Of a stretch of 64,000 bases of DNA, positions 1-7,426 are shown piece by piece. Where the stretch lies: positions 1,922,001 through 1,986,000 of the forward strand of contig NZ_CP049259.1 of the NCBI RefSeq assembly GCF_011047315.1. Direction: 5' to 3'. Below the pieces are notes generated by a model. It searched no databases. It had not been told where the DNA came from and saw only the letters and a program-made list of their open reading frames with translations. The first letter of the stretch is position 1, and every line of letters starts with the position of its first letter. Source of the DNA: Altererythrobacter sp. BO-6 (GTDB lineage Bacteria; Pseudomonadota; Alphaproteobacteria; Sphingomonadales; Sphingomonadaceae). The translations under genes were made by a program, and so were the position numbers.

Positions 1-356
1 CGGAATTCCTGCCGGTTGTGATGCAGACCGAGCGGAATTCGGACCGGCGCTGGCATATGCTCGGCGGGCTGATCGTGAAATCCCGCTCAGCCACAGCCGC
101 GAGCAGCGAATGCTACGGCATCTTTGCCGGTGCCAGCCGGCAGGAGGATGGGGCGCTGGCGGGCAATCTCTATGGCGGTCGTTATCTCGACGAATGGGAA
201 AAGCGCGGCAACGAGTGGCGCATTTCGGCGCGCACTTATCTGTTAGACTGGCAGCATCCGTTGCCAAACCAGCCGGATTTCACGCCCAACCCGGATTTCC
301 CGCTGCCAACTGTGCAGATCGCCACAAGCGGGCATCCGCTGTACCGGCCAATGTAG
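1..356 (+). CDS. NTF2/SnoaL-like protein, C-terminal part (5' end outside window)
   Basis: The reading frame is open from the first bases (codons start at position 3) to the TAG at 354-356, so the gene begins upstream. The visible ~117 residues have the end of a SnoaL/NTF2-like cone fold: a strand with GGRYLDEWEKRGNEWRI followed by an RTYLLDW motif. The same pattern (GRYVDRFERRSGEWRI, then IYDW) recurs in the protein at 3349-3888, so the two look like paralogs. Such proteins are small isomerases, dehydratases or hydrolases, or structural partners, in polyketide, steroid and aromatic catabolism. It ends tail-to-tail with the next gene with no gap. The reaction is unknown. Confidence 0.75.
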   Translation, partial: EFLPVVMQTERNSDRRWHMLGGLIVKSRSATAASSECYGIFAGASRQEDGALAGNLYGGRYLDEWEKRGNEWRISARTYLLDWQHPLPNQPDFTPNPDFPLPTVQIATSGHPLYRPM

Positions 357-713
357 TCAGCCTTCCTCGCCTGCCGGGTCCATATAGTCGCGGTAATAGG
401 TCAGCTGGCCATTCGCGACCTTGTAAATGCCGCAGCCGCCGCGCGACCCTTCCGGCGAATGCATGGTCCAGCGCGACCAGCAGGCATGATCGTCACCGCA
501 GATCTCGTCGACCGTGAAATGGATCTGCCGCGCGCCCATTACCTTGACCATGGTGGTCATGAAACCGAGGATCGCTTCGCGCCCCACATGTGTGCCCCAC
601 ACCGGGTCTTCCACCACGGCATCCTCGGCGAACAGCGGCGCGAGCCGGGTGTAGTCGCCCTCGTCCTGGATACGCCAGAACTGCTCGATCACGCGTTGTG
701 CCTCTCCTGGCAT
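357..713 (-). CDS. NTF2/SnoaL-like (nuclear transport factor 2 family) protein
   Basis: This is a 118-residue single-domain protein of the NTF2/SnoaL superfamily. The start is the ATG at 713 because AGGAG lies 7 nt upstream; the longer open frame to 773 has no such site. Near the N-terminus it has VIEQFWRIQDEGDYTRLAPLFAEDAVVEDP, quoted here in two parts: VIEQFWRIQDEGDY and the following LAPLFAEDAVVEDP, typical of ketosteroid-isomerase-like proteins in which an acidic residue in the cone can act as a base. It is the last gene of a minus-strand run acyl-CoA synthetase, VOC protein, NTF2 protein, with only 10 nt to the VOC gene. A catabolic isomerase, dehydratase or hydrolase role is inferred from context. 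Confidence 0.8.
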   Translation of the reverse strand: MPGEAQRVIEQFWRIQDEGDYTRLAPLFAEDAVVEDPVWGTHVGREAILGFMTTMVKVMGARQIHFTVDEICGDDHACWSRWTMHSPEGSRGGCGIYKVANGQLTYYRDYMDPAGEEG

Positions 714-723
714 GTTTCGTCTC

Positions 724-1254
724 CTAATTGAGCTTGCGGATCGGATCGCGGCCGTCCCACCCTTGCGCGGCATCGCGCACCATGGCGTAGAAGCCGGTCA
801 ACTGGTCGGTCGGTTCGTAAAGTTCGAGCATGTGGCCGAGCGAGGCGCGGGCATCGACGAAGGCATAGCGCGTGCCGGTTTGGGTTTCGGACAATTGCGC
901 CAGCGGCATGTCCCGCGCTGCGAATTGGGCGATTGCCGCCTCGAGATCGTTAACCCACAGCGCCATGTGATGCAGCCCATGCCGGGCGCTGCCGTGGGGA
1001 TACATGTCGCGAAACGCGCTAGGGTCATCGCCGTGCTGTGTCACGAATTCGACCATGACATCGCCCCATTGGCCATAGGCGGAGGAATGGTCATGCGTGA
1101 CCCGCACGCCCCGATGCTCGCTCCAGGCCAGCGGCACATGTTCGAAAACGAAATAGGGGCCCGAACCAAAGACGGCGTGATGGGCCCGGGCAGCGGCGGT
1201 GATGTCGGGTACGAACCAGGCGATCTGCCGCACCGGAAGCCCGCCCACCACCAT
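724..1254 (-). CDS. VOC (glyoxalase/bleomycin-resistance/extradiol dioxygenase) family protein
   Basis: The 176-residue protein has the paired beta-alpha-beta-beta-beta modules of the vicinal oxygen chelate fold. The first starts at VRQIAWFVPDI and the second at GLHHMALWVNDLEAAIAQF; the HHMALWV strand supplies a likely metal-ligand histidine and LELYEP supplies an acidic position near the C-terminus. Members include glyoxalases, methylmalonyl-CoA epimerases and ring-cleaving dioxygenases, and the sequence alone does not choose among them. It starts 1 nt after the stop of the acyl-CoA synthetase gene, so the two are almost certainly co-transcribed. Epimerase or ring cleavage would both fit a catabolic operon. 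Confidence 0.82.
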   Translation of the reverse strand: MVVGGLPVRQIAWFVPDITAAARAHHAVFGSGPYFVFEHVPLAWSEHRGVRVTHDHSSAYGQWGDVMVEFVTQHGDDPSAFRDMYPHGSARHGLHHMALWVNDLEAAIAQFAARDMPLAQLSETQTGTRYAFVDARASLGHMLELYEPTDQLTGFYAMVRDAAQGWDGRDPIRKLN

Positions 1255-1255
1255 C

Positions 1256-2845
1256 TCAATTCACCGCGCGATCCTTGCCTTCCCAATAGGGCGCGCGCAG
1301 CTCGCGCCGCAGGATCTTGCCGCTGGGGTTGCGCGGCAGCGCGGCGATGAAGTCGACCGATTTGGGGCATTTGTAGCCGGCAATATGCTGGCGTGCGTGG
1401 GCGATCACTTCGGCTTCGCTCAAGCTCTCGCCCTCTTTCACGACCACGCAGGCCTTGACCGCCTCGCCCCATTTCTCGTCCGGCACGCCGATCACCGCGA
1501 CATCGGCCACCTTGGGGTGGGCGTAGATCGCGTTCTCGACCTCTGCAGGATAGACGTTCTCTCCGCCGGAGATGATCATGTCCTTCACCCGGTCATGGAT
1601 GTAGAGATAGCCGTCCTCGTCGAGGTAACCGGCGTCGCCGGTGCGCAGCCAGCCTTCGGCATCGATCGTTGCCGCCGTGGCCTCGGGATTGTTCCAGTAA
1701 CCGCGCATGTTCTTCGACGAGCGCGTGGCGATTTCGCCCACGGTGCCGGTCGGCACCTCCTTGCCCGCTTCATCGATGATCTTGACCTCGACACCGGGCA
1801 GCGGCGTGCCGACCGAGCGCATGCGCGGGCTTCCTTCAGGTACGTGGTCTTCGGGATCGAGCGCGACGATCGTGCCGCTAGTCTCGGTCATTCCGTACAT
1901 CTGCACAAAGCCGCAGCCGAGCACCTCCATCGCGCGCTTCATCAGCTCCAACGGAATCGGCGAGGCGCCATAGGTGATGTATTTCAGGAGGCTGAAATCA
2001 GTCTCGTGCACGCGCGGGTGGTTGAGCAGGATCTGGATCGCGGCGGGGACGAGGAAGATCTTCGAGATGTTGTAATTCGCGATCAGGTCCAGTGCCTGTG
2101 TCGGATCATATTCGGGCAGCACGATCGAATTGGTGCCGGCGACCATGGTGCCGATCCCGGTGCCGGTGCCGCTGATGTGGAAGCAAGGCATGGCCAACAG
2201 GGTGACATCGCCTTCGATCGGTTCCTGCCATTTGCGCATCTGCGCCGCCAGCTTAGGGTCGCGGCTCGACAGGATCGAGCCATGCGTCATTACCGCGCCC
2301 TTGGGGCGCCCGGTGGTGCCCGAGGTGTAGAGCTGCAGCGCGTCGTCATCGAGGCCGACCGCGATCTCGACCGGGTCATCGGGAAAGTCGCTCCGCCAGC
2401 TGCGATAGTCAGGCCCGCTGCAATCGGGAGCATCGATGCCGATCACATGTTTCACGCGCGGAGTTTCACCCCGGACTTGCTGGACTATGTCGGCGAAACC
2501 TTCGCCCACGAACACGACTTCGGCCTGGCAATTGTCGATGATGTAAGCGACTTCGGGCGGGGCAAGGCGCCAGTTCACTGGAGTCATCACTGCGCCAATC
2601 TTGGCCGCGCCCAGCAGCACTTCGAAATAGAGCGGGTGGTTCTTGCCGAGATAGGCGACGCGGTCACCTTTCTTCACGCCCAGCGAGGTCAGCGCCCGGG
2701 CGCAGCGATTGCTGCCGGCTTCAAGCTCGGCGAAGCTGATCTCTTCTTCGCCGAAGGTGAAGGCGGTGATGCCGCCCTGCGCGCGCGCATGTTCGCGCAC
2801 GATGTCGCAGAATGATTCTGCCGCCAAGATCGCATTTTCTCCCAT
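1256..2845 (-). CDS. Fatty-acid/aryl acyl-CoA synthetase (AMP-forming, FadD-like)
   Basis: The 529-residue enzyme activates a carboxylic acid with ATP to an acyl-adenylate and then to an acyl-CoA. All ANL-family motifs are present: the phosphate loop LYTSGTTGRPKG at about residues 173-183, the adenine motif MYGMTET, the ribose-binding segment GWLRTGDAGYLDEDGYLYI, the hinge region DRVKDMIISGGENVYPAEVE and the C-terminal catalytic lysine in NPSGKILRREL. The ATG at 2845 begins the conserved N-terminus; the open frame extends far upstream only as unlikely low-quality sequence. It heads the minus-strand operon with the VOC and NTF2 genes and is divergent from a hotdog thioesterase. The substrate is unknown. 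Confidence 0.93.
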   Translation of the reverse strand: MGENAILAAESFCDIVREHARAQGGITAFTFGEEEISFAELEAGSNRCARALTSLGVKKGDRVAYLGKNHPLYFEVLLGAAKIGAVMTPVNWRLAPPEVAYIIDNCQAEVVFVGEGFADIVQQVRGETPRVKHVIGIDAPDCSGPDYRSWRSDFPDDPVEIAVGLDDDALQLYTSGTTGRPKGAVMTHGSILSSRDPKLAAQMRKWQEPIEGDVTLLAMPCFHISGTGTGIGTMVAGTNSIVLPEYDPTQALDLIANYNISKIFLVPAAIQILLNHPRVHETDFSLLKYITYGASPIPLELMKRAMEVLGCGFVQMYGMTETSGTIVALDPEDHVPEGSPRMRSVGTPLPGVEVKIIDEAGKEVPTGTVGEIATRSSKNMRGYWNNPEATAATIDAEGWLRTGDAGYLDEDGYLYIHDRVKDMIISGGENVYPAEVENAIYAHPKVADVAVIGVPDEKWGEAVKACVVVKEGESLSEAEVIAHARQHIAGYKCPKSVDFIAALPRNPSGKILRRELRAPYWEGKDRAVN

Positions 2846-2932
2846 GCCGAGCAGCAATAGGCGGCGACACGGGCCAAGCCATTGGCACAATTCATAGCGG
2901 CACAGGGGCCGGCTTCGGCTAGAGTGATGGTC

Positions 2933-3352
2933 ATGAGTGCCATTGACGCCCCGCCAGGCTTTGAACCCGCCGGATTCTCGCCCGGCTTTCTCGACCATGG
3001 CGGGCCTTACTACCTGCGCGCAGAACCAGTCGGGCCAAGAACGGTCGGCCTGCGCATCATGACGCATCACATCAATTATCGCGATGCGGTGCATGGCGGC
3101 GTGCTGACGACGCTGGCCGATGTCGCGCTGAGCCATGCGGTCTACGATGCCGAGCGGGCGCATCCTGCCGTCGCAACCATTTCGCTCACCACCAATTTCC
3201 TTGGGCCGGTCAAGCTGGGGGACTGGCTCGAATGCCGCGTGTCGATTGACCGCATGGGCGGACGGACCGCCTATTGCAGCGGGCAGATCCTGCGCGATGG
3301 CGAGCCGGTCGCGACGATGAGCGGGGTGTTTGCGGTGAAGCGGCGCGACTAG
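2933..3352 (+). CDS. PaaI-family hotdog thioesterase
   Basis: This 139-residue single-hotdog protein carries the PaaI-type signature NYRDAVHGGVLTTLADVALSHA, given here as NYRDAVHGGVL followed by TTLADVALSHA. The HGG turn and following helix form the acyl-CoA thioesterase active site of this clan. The chosen ATG (2933) gives MSAIDAPPGFEP; an in-frame ATG at 2927 is an alternative, and neither has a strong ribosome site. It would hydrolyse acyl- or aryl-CoA and release CoA, complementing the divergently transcribed acyl-CoA synthetase 87 nt away. Its stop overlaps by 4 nt the stop of the convergent NTF2 gene. Confidence 0.88.
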   Translation: MSAIDAPPGFEPAGFSPGFLDHGGPYYLRAEPVGPRTVGLRIMTHHINYRDAVHGGVLTTLADVALSHAVYDAERAHPAVATISLTTNFLGPVKLGDWLECRVSIDRMGGRTAYCSGQILRDGEPVATMSGVFAVKRRD

Positions 3353-3888
3353 CCGCGCCAGCGACTGGTCACAGGGCTCGAGGGATCGCGATCGTCGTGG
3401 AAGCCGCTCGCCCCTTCCGGCAGTTGCGACAGATCGACGCCTTCGAGCTCGCGGAACTCGCGCCAGTCGTAAATGCCGCTGCGGTGGGCGATGCGCCATT
3501 CGCCCGAACGTCGCTCGAACCGGTCGACATAGCGCCCGGCGATCACTGCCGAATAGACTGTACCTTTGTCCGGGAACACCTCGATTGCGGGATAGCCCGG
3601 CGGGATCGTATGCATCGCGGTCATGTATGTTTCGGTGTGGCAGATATCCTCGCCGTCAAAGCCGAACTGGACCTGGCCAAGCTGGTGCTGCGTGATCAAG
3701 CAGGGATCGATGATCGCCTTGGCCTGTTCGACGAAGCCCTGCCAACCGCCTTCGATCGGGCCGAAGCTGAAAGTGGCATCCGCATGGAACAGCTGCGGCA
3801 TCATGTCCCAGCGCCGCCGGTCGATCGCATGGGCATAGGCAGCGATGACGTCGCGGATCGCTTCGCGGTCTTCCAGGCGCATGTTCAT
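3349..3888 (-). CDS. NTF2/SnoaL-like protein (second full-length member)
   Basis: The 179-residue protein begins with LEDREAIRDVIAAYAHAIDRR, i.e. the helix DREAIRDVIAAYAHAIDRRR typical of SnoaL_4-type proteins, followed by FHADATFSFG. The closing strands GRYVDRFERRSGEWRI and IYDWREF match the partial gene at the left edge. At 179 residues it is close to the length of ring-hydroxylating dioxygenase beta subunits, which share this fold, but I see no specific beta-subunit signature. The start overlaps the stop of the upstream CurA-like reductase by 4 nt, so the pair is translationally coupled. An in-frame ATG two codons downstream is equally possible as start. Confidence 0.82.
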   Translation of the reverse strand: MNMRLEDREAIRDVIAAYAHAIDRRRWDMMPQLFHADATFSFGPIEGGWQGFVEQAKAIIDPCLITQHQLGQVQFGFDGEDICHTETYMTAMHTIPPGYPAIEVFPDKGTVYSAVIAGRYVDRFERRSGEWRIAHRSGIYDWREFRELEGVDLSQLPEGASGFHDDRDPSSPVTSRWRG

Positions 3889-4898
3889 TGGTCTAGCTCC
3901 ACGATCACCTTGCCCACATTCGCCCCGGTGAACAATTTCGCATAGGCCGATAGCGTGTTCTCGAGGCCGTGGGTGACATCATAGGGCATGGCCAGCTGCC
4001 CGGCATCCACCCATTGCTTCAGCTGCGCCGTCAGCCGCGCGCCCTGGTCCATGAAGTCGGGCGAGAAGAAGCCTTCGATCCTCAGGCGCCGCATCAGCAC
4101 CTGGTCAAACTCCTTCGGGCTGGTGCGCGTGCCAGAGCTGTAATCGGACACGAGGCCGCATACCGCGATCCGCCCGTAATGGTTCATGCGGGTCAGCACA
4201 GAATCAAGCAGCGGCCCGCCGACATTGTCGAAATAGACGTCGATTCCGGTATCTGGCCCGCCGATCGCGTCGAGTTGCGCGCCGACATCGCCCGATTTGT
4301 AGTCGACGGCGCCGTCGATCCCGATCTCCTCGGTCAGGAAGCGGCATTTGTCTTCGCCACCAGCTATGCCCCAGGCCTTGCAACCCAGCAGCTTGGCGAT
4401 TTGCACCGCAAGGATGCCGGTTGCCCCGGCGGCGGCGGAAACCAGCACCGTCTCGCCCTGTTTCGCAGCCCCGGTCTGCTCGACGCCCCACAGCGCGGTC
4501 CAGCCGTTCATGCCCAGCGTACCGAACCAGGCGCGCAGGTCCTCGACTGCGGGGTCGAGCTTTACCGCACCCGTCATTACCGGATCGACATGGCTGTAAT
4601 CCGCCCAGTGGCCGAACGCGCGCACCAGCGTGCCCTCAGGGAAATCGGCGTGGCGCGAGGCGACGACCCGCCCGATCACCAGCCCCGTCATCGGCGTGCC
4701 GGTTTCGAGCGGCGGTTGGTATCCGTCGGTCCGGTCGGTCAGCCACATCCGCGTGCCGGCATCCATCGACAGCATGGCATTGCGAATGACGATATGGCCA
4801 TCGGTCGGTTCGGGGACCACGCCCTCTACCAGCGTCAGTGCGCTGCTGAAATCATTGCCTTGGGGGCGCGCATCTATGCGCCAGAAACGGTTCTGCAT
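3885..4898 (-). CDS. NADP-dependent enone/curcumin reductase-like MDR oxidoreductase
   Basis: The 337-residue protein belongs to the zinc-independent medium-chain dehydrogenase/reductase group of prostaglandin and curcumin (CurA) reductases. It has the substrate-domain motif RMWLTDRTDGYQPP, the catalytic-domain GMNGWTALWG and the Rossmann motif VLVSAAAGATGILAVQIAKL, quoted as SAAAGATGILAVQIAKLLG. The FDNVGG and KEFDQVLMRRLRIEGF segments are also characteristic. Such enzymes reduce the C=C of alpha,beta-unsaturated ketones with NADPH. The start at 4898 gives the family-typical N-terminus NRFWRID; the open frame further upstream is not conserved-looking. It is coupled to the NTF2-like gene and divergent from the NmrA-like gene. 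Confidence 0.9.
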   Translation of the reverse strand: MQNRFWRIDARPQGNDFSSALTLVEGVVPEPTDGHIVIRNAMLSMDAGTRMWLTDRTDGYQPPLETGTPMTGLVIGRVVASRHADFPEGTLVRAFGHWADYSHVDPVMTGAVKLDPAVEDLRAWFGTLGMNGWTALWGVEQTGAAKQGETVLVSAAAGATGILAVQIAKLLGCKAWGIAGGEDKCRFLTEEIGIDGAVDYKSGDVGAQLDAIGGPDTGIDVYFDNVGGPLLDSVLTRMNHYGRIAVCGLVSDYSSGTRTSPKEFDQVLMRRLRIEGFFSPDFMDQGARLTAQLKQWVDAGQLAMPYDVTHGLENTLSAYAKLFTGANVGKVIVELDQ

Positions 4899-5034
4899 GG
4901 CATGCTTGTCAGCGGCCGCGGACGCCGCGGCAACGCGCCTTTTCGCTAGGCCCTTGGCGGCTATCACTTTGGCGCGGTGCATGGGCGCGCCGCACTTCCT
5001 AGGCTCCCGACAAACAGATTGGGAGAGACTCACC

Positions 5035-5982
5035 ATGGCACTCATCACGGTTATCGGCGCGTCGGGGCGGCAAGGGATGGCGCAGGTTCGGCAAGCCTTA
5101 GCGGCAGGGTATGACGTGCGCGCGATTTCGCGCCAGCCCGAGCCCTTCGCGGGGGCCAAGATCGACGGGGTCGAACGGGTCGAGGTCCGCCCGATGGACC
5201 TCTACGATCCGTCATCCTATCGCGCCGCGCTTGAGGGATCGGACTACATTTTCTACACGCACCCGCTCCAGGCACGCGCGGATCGCGCGGTGCTGGTCGG
5301 CGATGTCGGCAAGGCGGCGGCGGAGCTGGGCGTGAAGCGCGTTGTCTGGAACACCTCCAGCTGGATCCCTGACAAGCCGGGTGATGCCCACACCTATGCC
5401 GGCAACACCGCCGGGATCAACGCGCTGTGGCGCTCGGGCGCGCCAGGCACAGTGTTCGGATCGGTCCTGTTCATGGACAATCTGCTGACCAATTGGGCGC
5501 GGCCCTTTATTGTGAACGAAGGGCGCTATGTCTATCCGCACAATCCTGAACTTGAGGCCAACTGGATCAGCCTCGATGACGTCGCCAAGTTCATGCTCGC
5601 CAGCCTCGAACGGCCCGACATGGAAGGCGCCTGGCTCAATATCGGCGGGCCGAAGCGGATGCGTGGCAAGGAAGTGGCACAGGTGCTGAGCGACACGCTG
5701 GGCAAGCCGATCAAATACGATCCCTGCACCCCGCAGGAATTCGGCGACTACCTGGTGCGCGCGGCGGGCGACGATATGCCCGAGGAAATGCGCGAGCCCT
5801 TCGCTGCAGGTATCGCGGCGTTCTACGAATACAACAACACCGCGCCGACCAAGCCCTTCGCCGTCGACATGGACCATGTCTATGAGCGATTCCCCGAACT
5901 GGAAGGCAAGCTTGAGGAAATGGCCGAATGGGCGCCGAAACAGGATTGGGGCGAGTCGAACTTCCGGCCAGCGTTCGGTTAG
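5035..5982 (+). CDS. NmrA-like NAD(P)-binding atypical SDR
   Basis: The 315-residue protein opens with ITVIGASGRQGMAQVRQALA, a Rossmann GxxGxxG motif, then ISRQP where an arginine would contact the NADP phosphate. There is no YxxxK catalytic pair in the usual place, as in NmrA and HSCARG-type atypical SDRs that sense redox state or reduce quinones or enones. The ATG at 5035 follows GGGAGAG at normal spacing. It is divergent from the CurA-like reductase with 136 nt between them, a likely shared control region. Function in the catabolic island is inferred only from position. Confidence 0.85.
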   Translation: MALITVIGASGRQGMAQVRQALAAGYDVRAISRQPEPFAGAKIDGVERVEVRPMDLYDPSSYRAALEGSDYIFYTHPLQARADRAVLVGDVGKAAAELGVKRVVWNTSSWIPDKPGDAHTYAGNTAGINALWRSGAPGTVFGSVLFMDNLLTNWARPFIVNEGRYVYPHNPELEANWISLDDVAKFMLASLERPDMEGAWLNIGGPKRMRGKEVAQVLSDTLGKPIKYDPCTPQEFGDYLVRAAGDDMPEEMREPFAAGIAAFYEYNNTAPTKPFAVDMDHVYERFPELEGKLEEMAEWAPKQDWGESNFRPAFG

Positions 5983-6003
5983 ATCAGCCTGCTCGGCCTA
6001 GCG

Positions 6004-6025
6004 CCCCTCCCGCATGCGGGAGGGG
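6004..6025. terminator. Perfect 22-bp palindrome between convergent genes
   Basis: A 10-bp arm (CCCCTCCCGC) at 6004-6013 pairs perfectly with 6016-6025 across the central AT, so the site is a complete palindrome. It lies between the convergent stops of the NmrA-like gene and the broken Rieske gene. TTT follows on the plus strand but there is no long U-run, so it may be a weak bidirectional terminator or an extragenic palindromic repeat copy. Confidence 0.5.
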
Positions 6026-6044
6026 TTTGGGGCGGGAAGGAAAT

Positions 6045-7275
6045 TCACTCCGCCGCTTCGCGCTGTTCCGCCGCGAAGATCTCCAGCAGCTCCTCGTCGC
6101 TCGCGTTCGTGAGGCGCTCCACCCATTGGTGGAAGACCTGACCACCGCGCTCGTTGCGCCCGAACAGCACCTCCTTCAGCAGGCCTGACTGCAGCGCTTC
6201 GTGCTGGCGCTTGCCGGTCTTGTAGTCTTCATCGCGCACAACGATCTCGAGGAAATCGAACTGCTCATGCGCCGATTTCACATCGGCGTCGGTCTCGGGC
6301 TTGTTCTCCATCACATAGAATTGCGTGGTGTAGCTTTCGCCCACCGTCTTGCCCGGGAACAGCTGGCTGATCATCGCCCCGCGCTGCCCGCCGCCATAGA
6401 AGCTGGCAATCGAGATGTGCGGGAAGATCGTCCACACGCCCTGGACCAATACTTCCTGCGGGATCTCGTCGTCGGGCAGGGTCGTCAGGTCAAGCTGCTG
6501 GTCATCCTCGCCCGACACCTTGATCGCGAATTTCGACGGGGTCGAAAGCCGCTGGTGCGGGCCGAAGGCGAAGTAGTTGGCGCGGTTGTAGAAGTCCGCC
6601 CCGAAGGTGTTCGCATGCAGCACCGGCAGGTGATAGAAATCGAGATAGCCGTCATAGGCCGTCTTCCAGTTCGGCCCGGCCAGCGTACGCTGGCTGAACA
6701 GTGTCCAGCCGTCGAACTCGAACGCCTTGAGCAGCTCGTCATAGCCGCACAGATAGTCTGCAATGTCGAGCTTCGACTCCCGGATCAAGTGTGGCCCAGA
6801 TCAGCCCGGCACTTTCGTAAGCCGGGAAGCGCGTGAGGCAGAGCTCGGCCTTGTCGATCGCCCCGAAATCCTGCGGGCTGGCGACACCCACCAGCTGGCC
6901 ATCATTCTTGTAAGTCCAGCCATGGTAGCCGCACATCAGCCTTGTGGCATTGCCGGTACCTTCGGCTAGCGGATTGCCGCGATGCTTGCACATGTTGAGG
7001 AAGGCGCCAACCGTGCCGTCCTTCTTGCGGGTCAACAGCAGCGGCACGCCGCAGATATCCATCGCCTTGTAGTCGCCCGGCTCAGGGATTTCGCAACTCG
7101 GCGCAACCATCAGCGGCAGGCGGCGGAAGATCTGCTGCTTCTCGCGCTCGAACAGCGCCTCGTCGGTATAGGCCGATGCCGGAACCCGCACGACCTCGTC
7201 GGCATACTCCATCGTGTCGGCGGCGCCATGCGCCACCAGGTTGCGGGTCATTGCGATCAATTGCTCGCGCGACAT
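6045..7275 (-). pseudogene. Rieske oxygenase alpha subunit 1, split by a +1 frameshift
   Basis: The N-terminal part starts at ATG 7275 after GGAGGG and holds the Rieske [2Fe-2S] ligands C96/H98 and C115/H118 (CKHRG and CGYHGW). The C-terminal part, in another frame, has the iron-site motif DFYHLPVLH and the catalytic domain to the stop at 6045. The frames join in the CCC run at 6779-6781 (plus strand): removing one base gives WATLDPESKLDIADY without interruption. The total length is 3n+1, consistent with one extra base. Intact, it would be about 409 residues and would hydroxylate an aromatic or alicyclic substrate using electrons from a separate reductase. Sequencing error is as likely as true inactivation. 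It lies 151 nt downstream of the TonB-dependent receptor. Confidence 0.85.
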
Positions 7276-7426
7276 TGCCGGTTCCCTCCATGCGATTGGG
7301 CAGTCGCCTGCATCATGTTGGCTTGGGCCGCACGTAGCAATGCGCGTTTTTGGATAGGGGGCCAAAGAAAACGGGCGGACCGTGATGGCCCGCCCGCTCG
7401 CTGTCACCCCCCGGTGAGAGCAATCG

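Noticed and set aside
1199..2815. Long plus-strand open frame of 538 codons opposite the acyl-CoA synthetase
   Set aside because: It is the antisense shadow of a clear enzyme gene in GC-rich DNA; its product is His/Asp/Arg-rich with no recognisable motif and no ribosome site.
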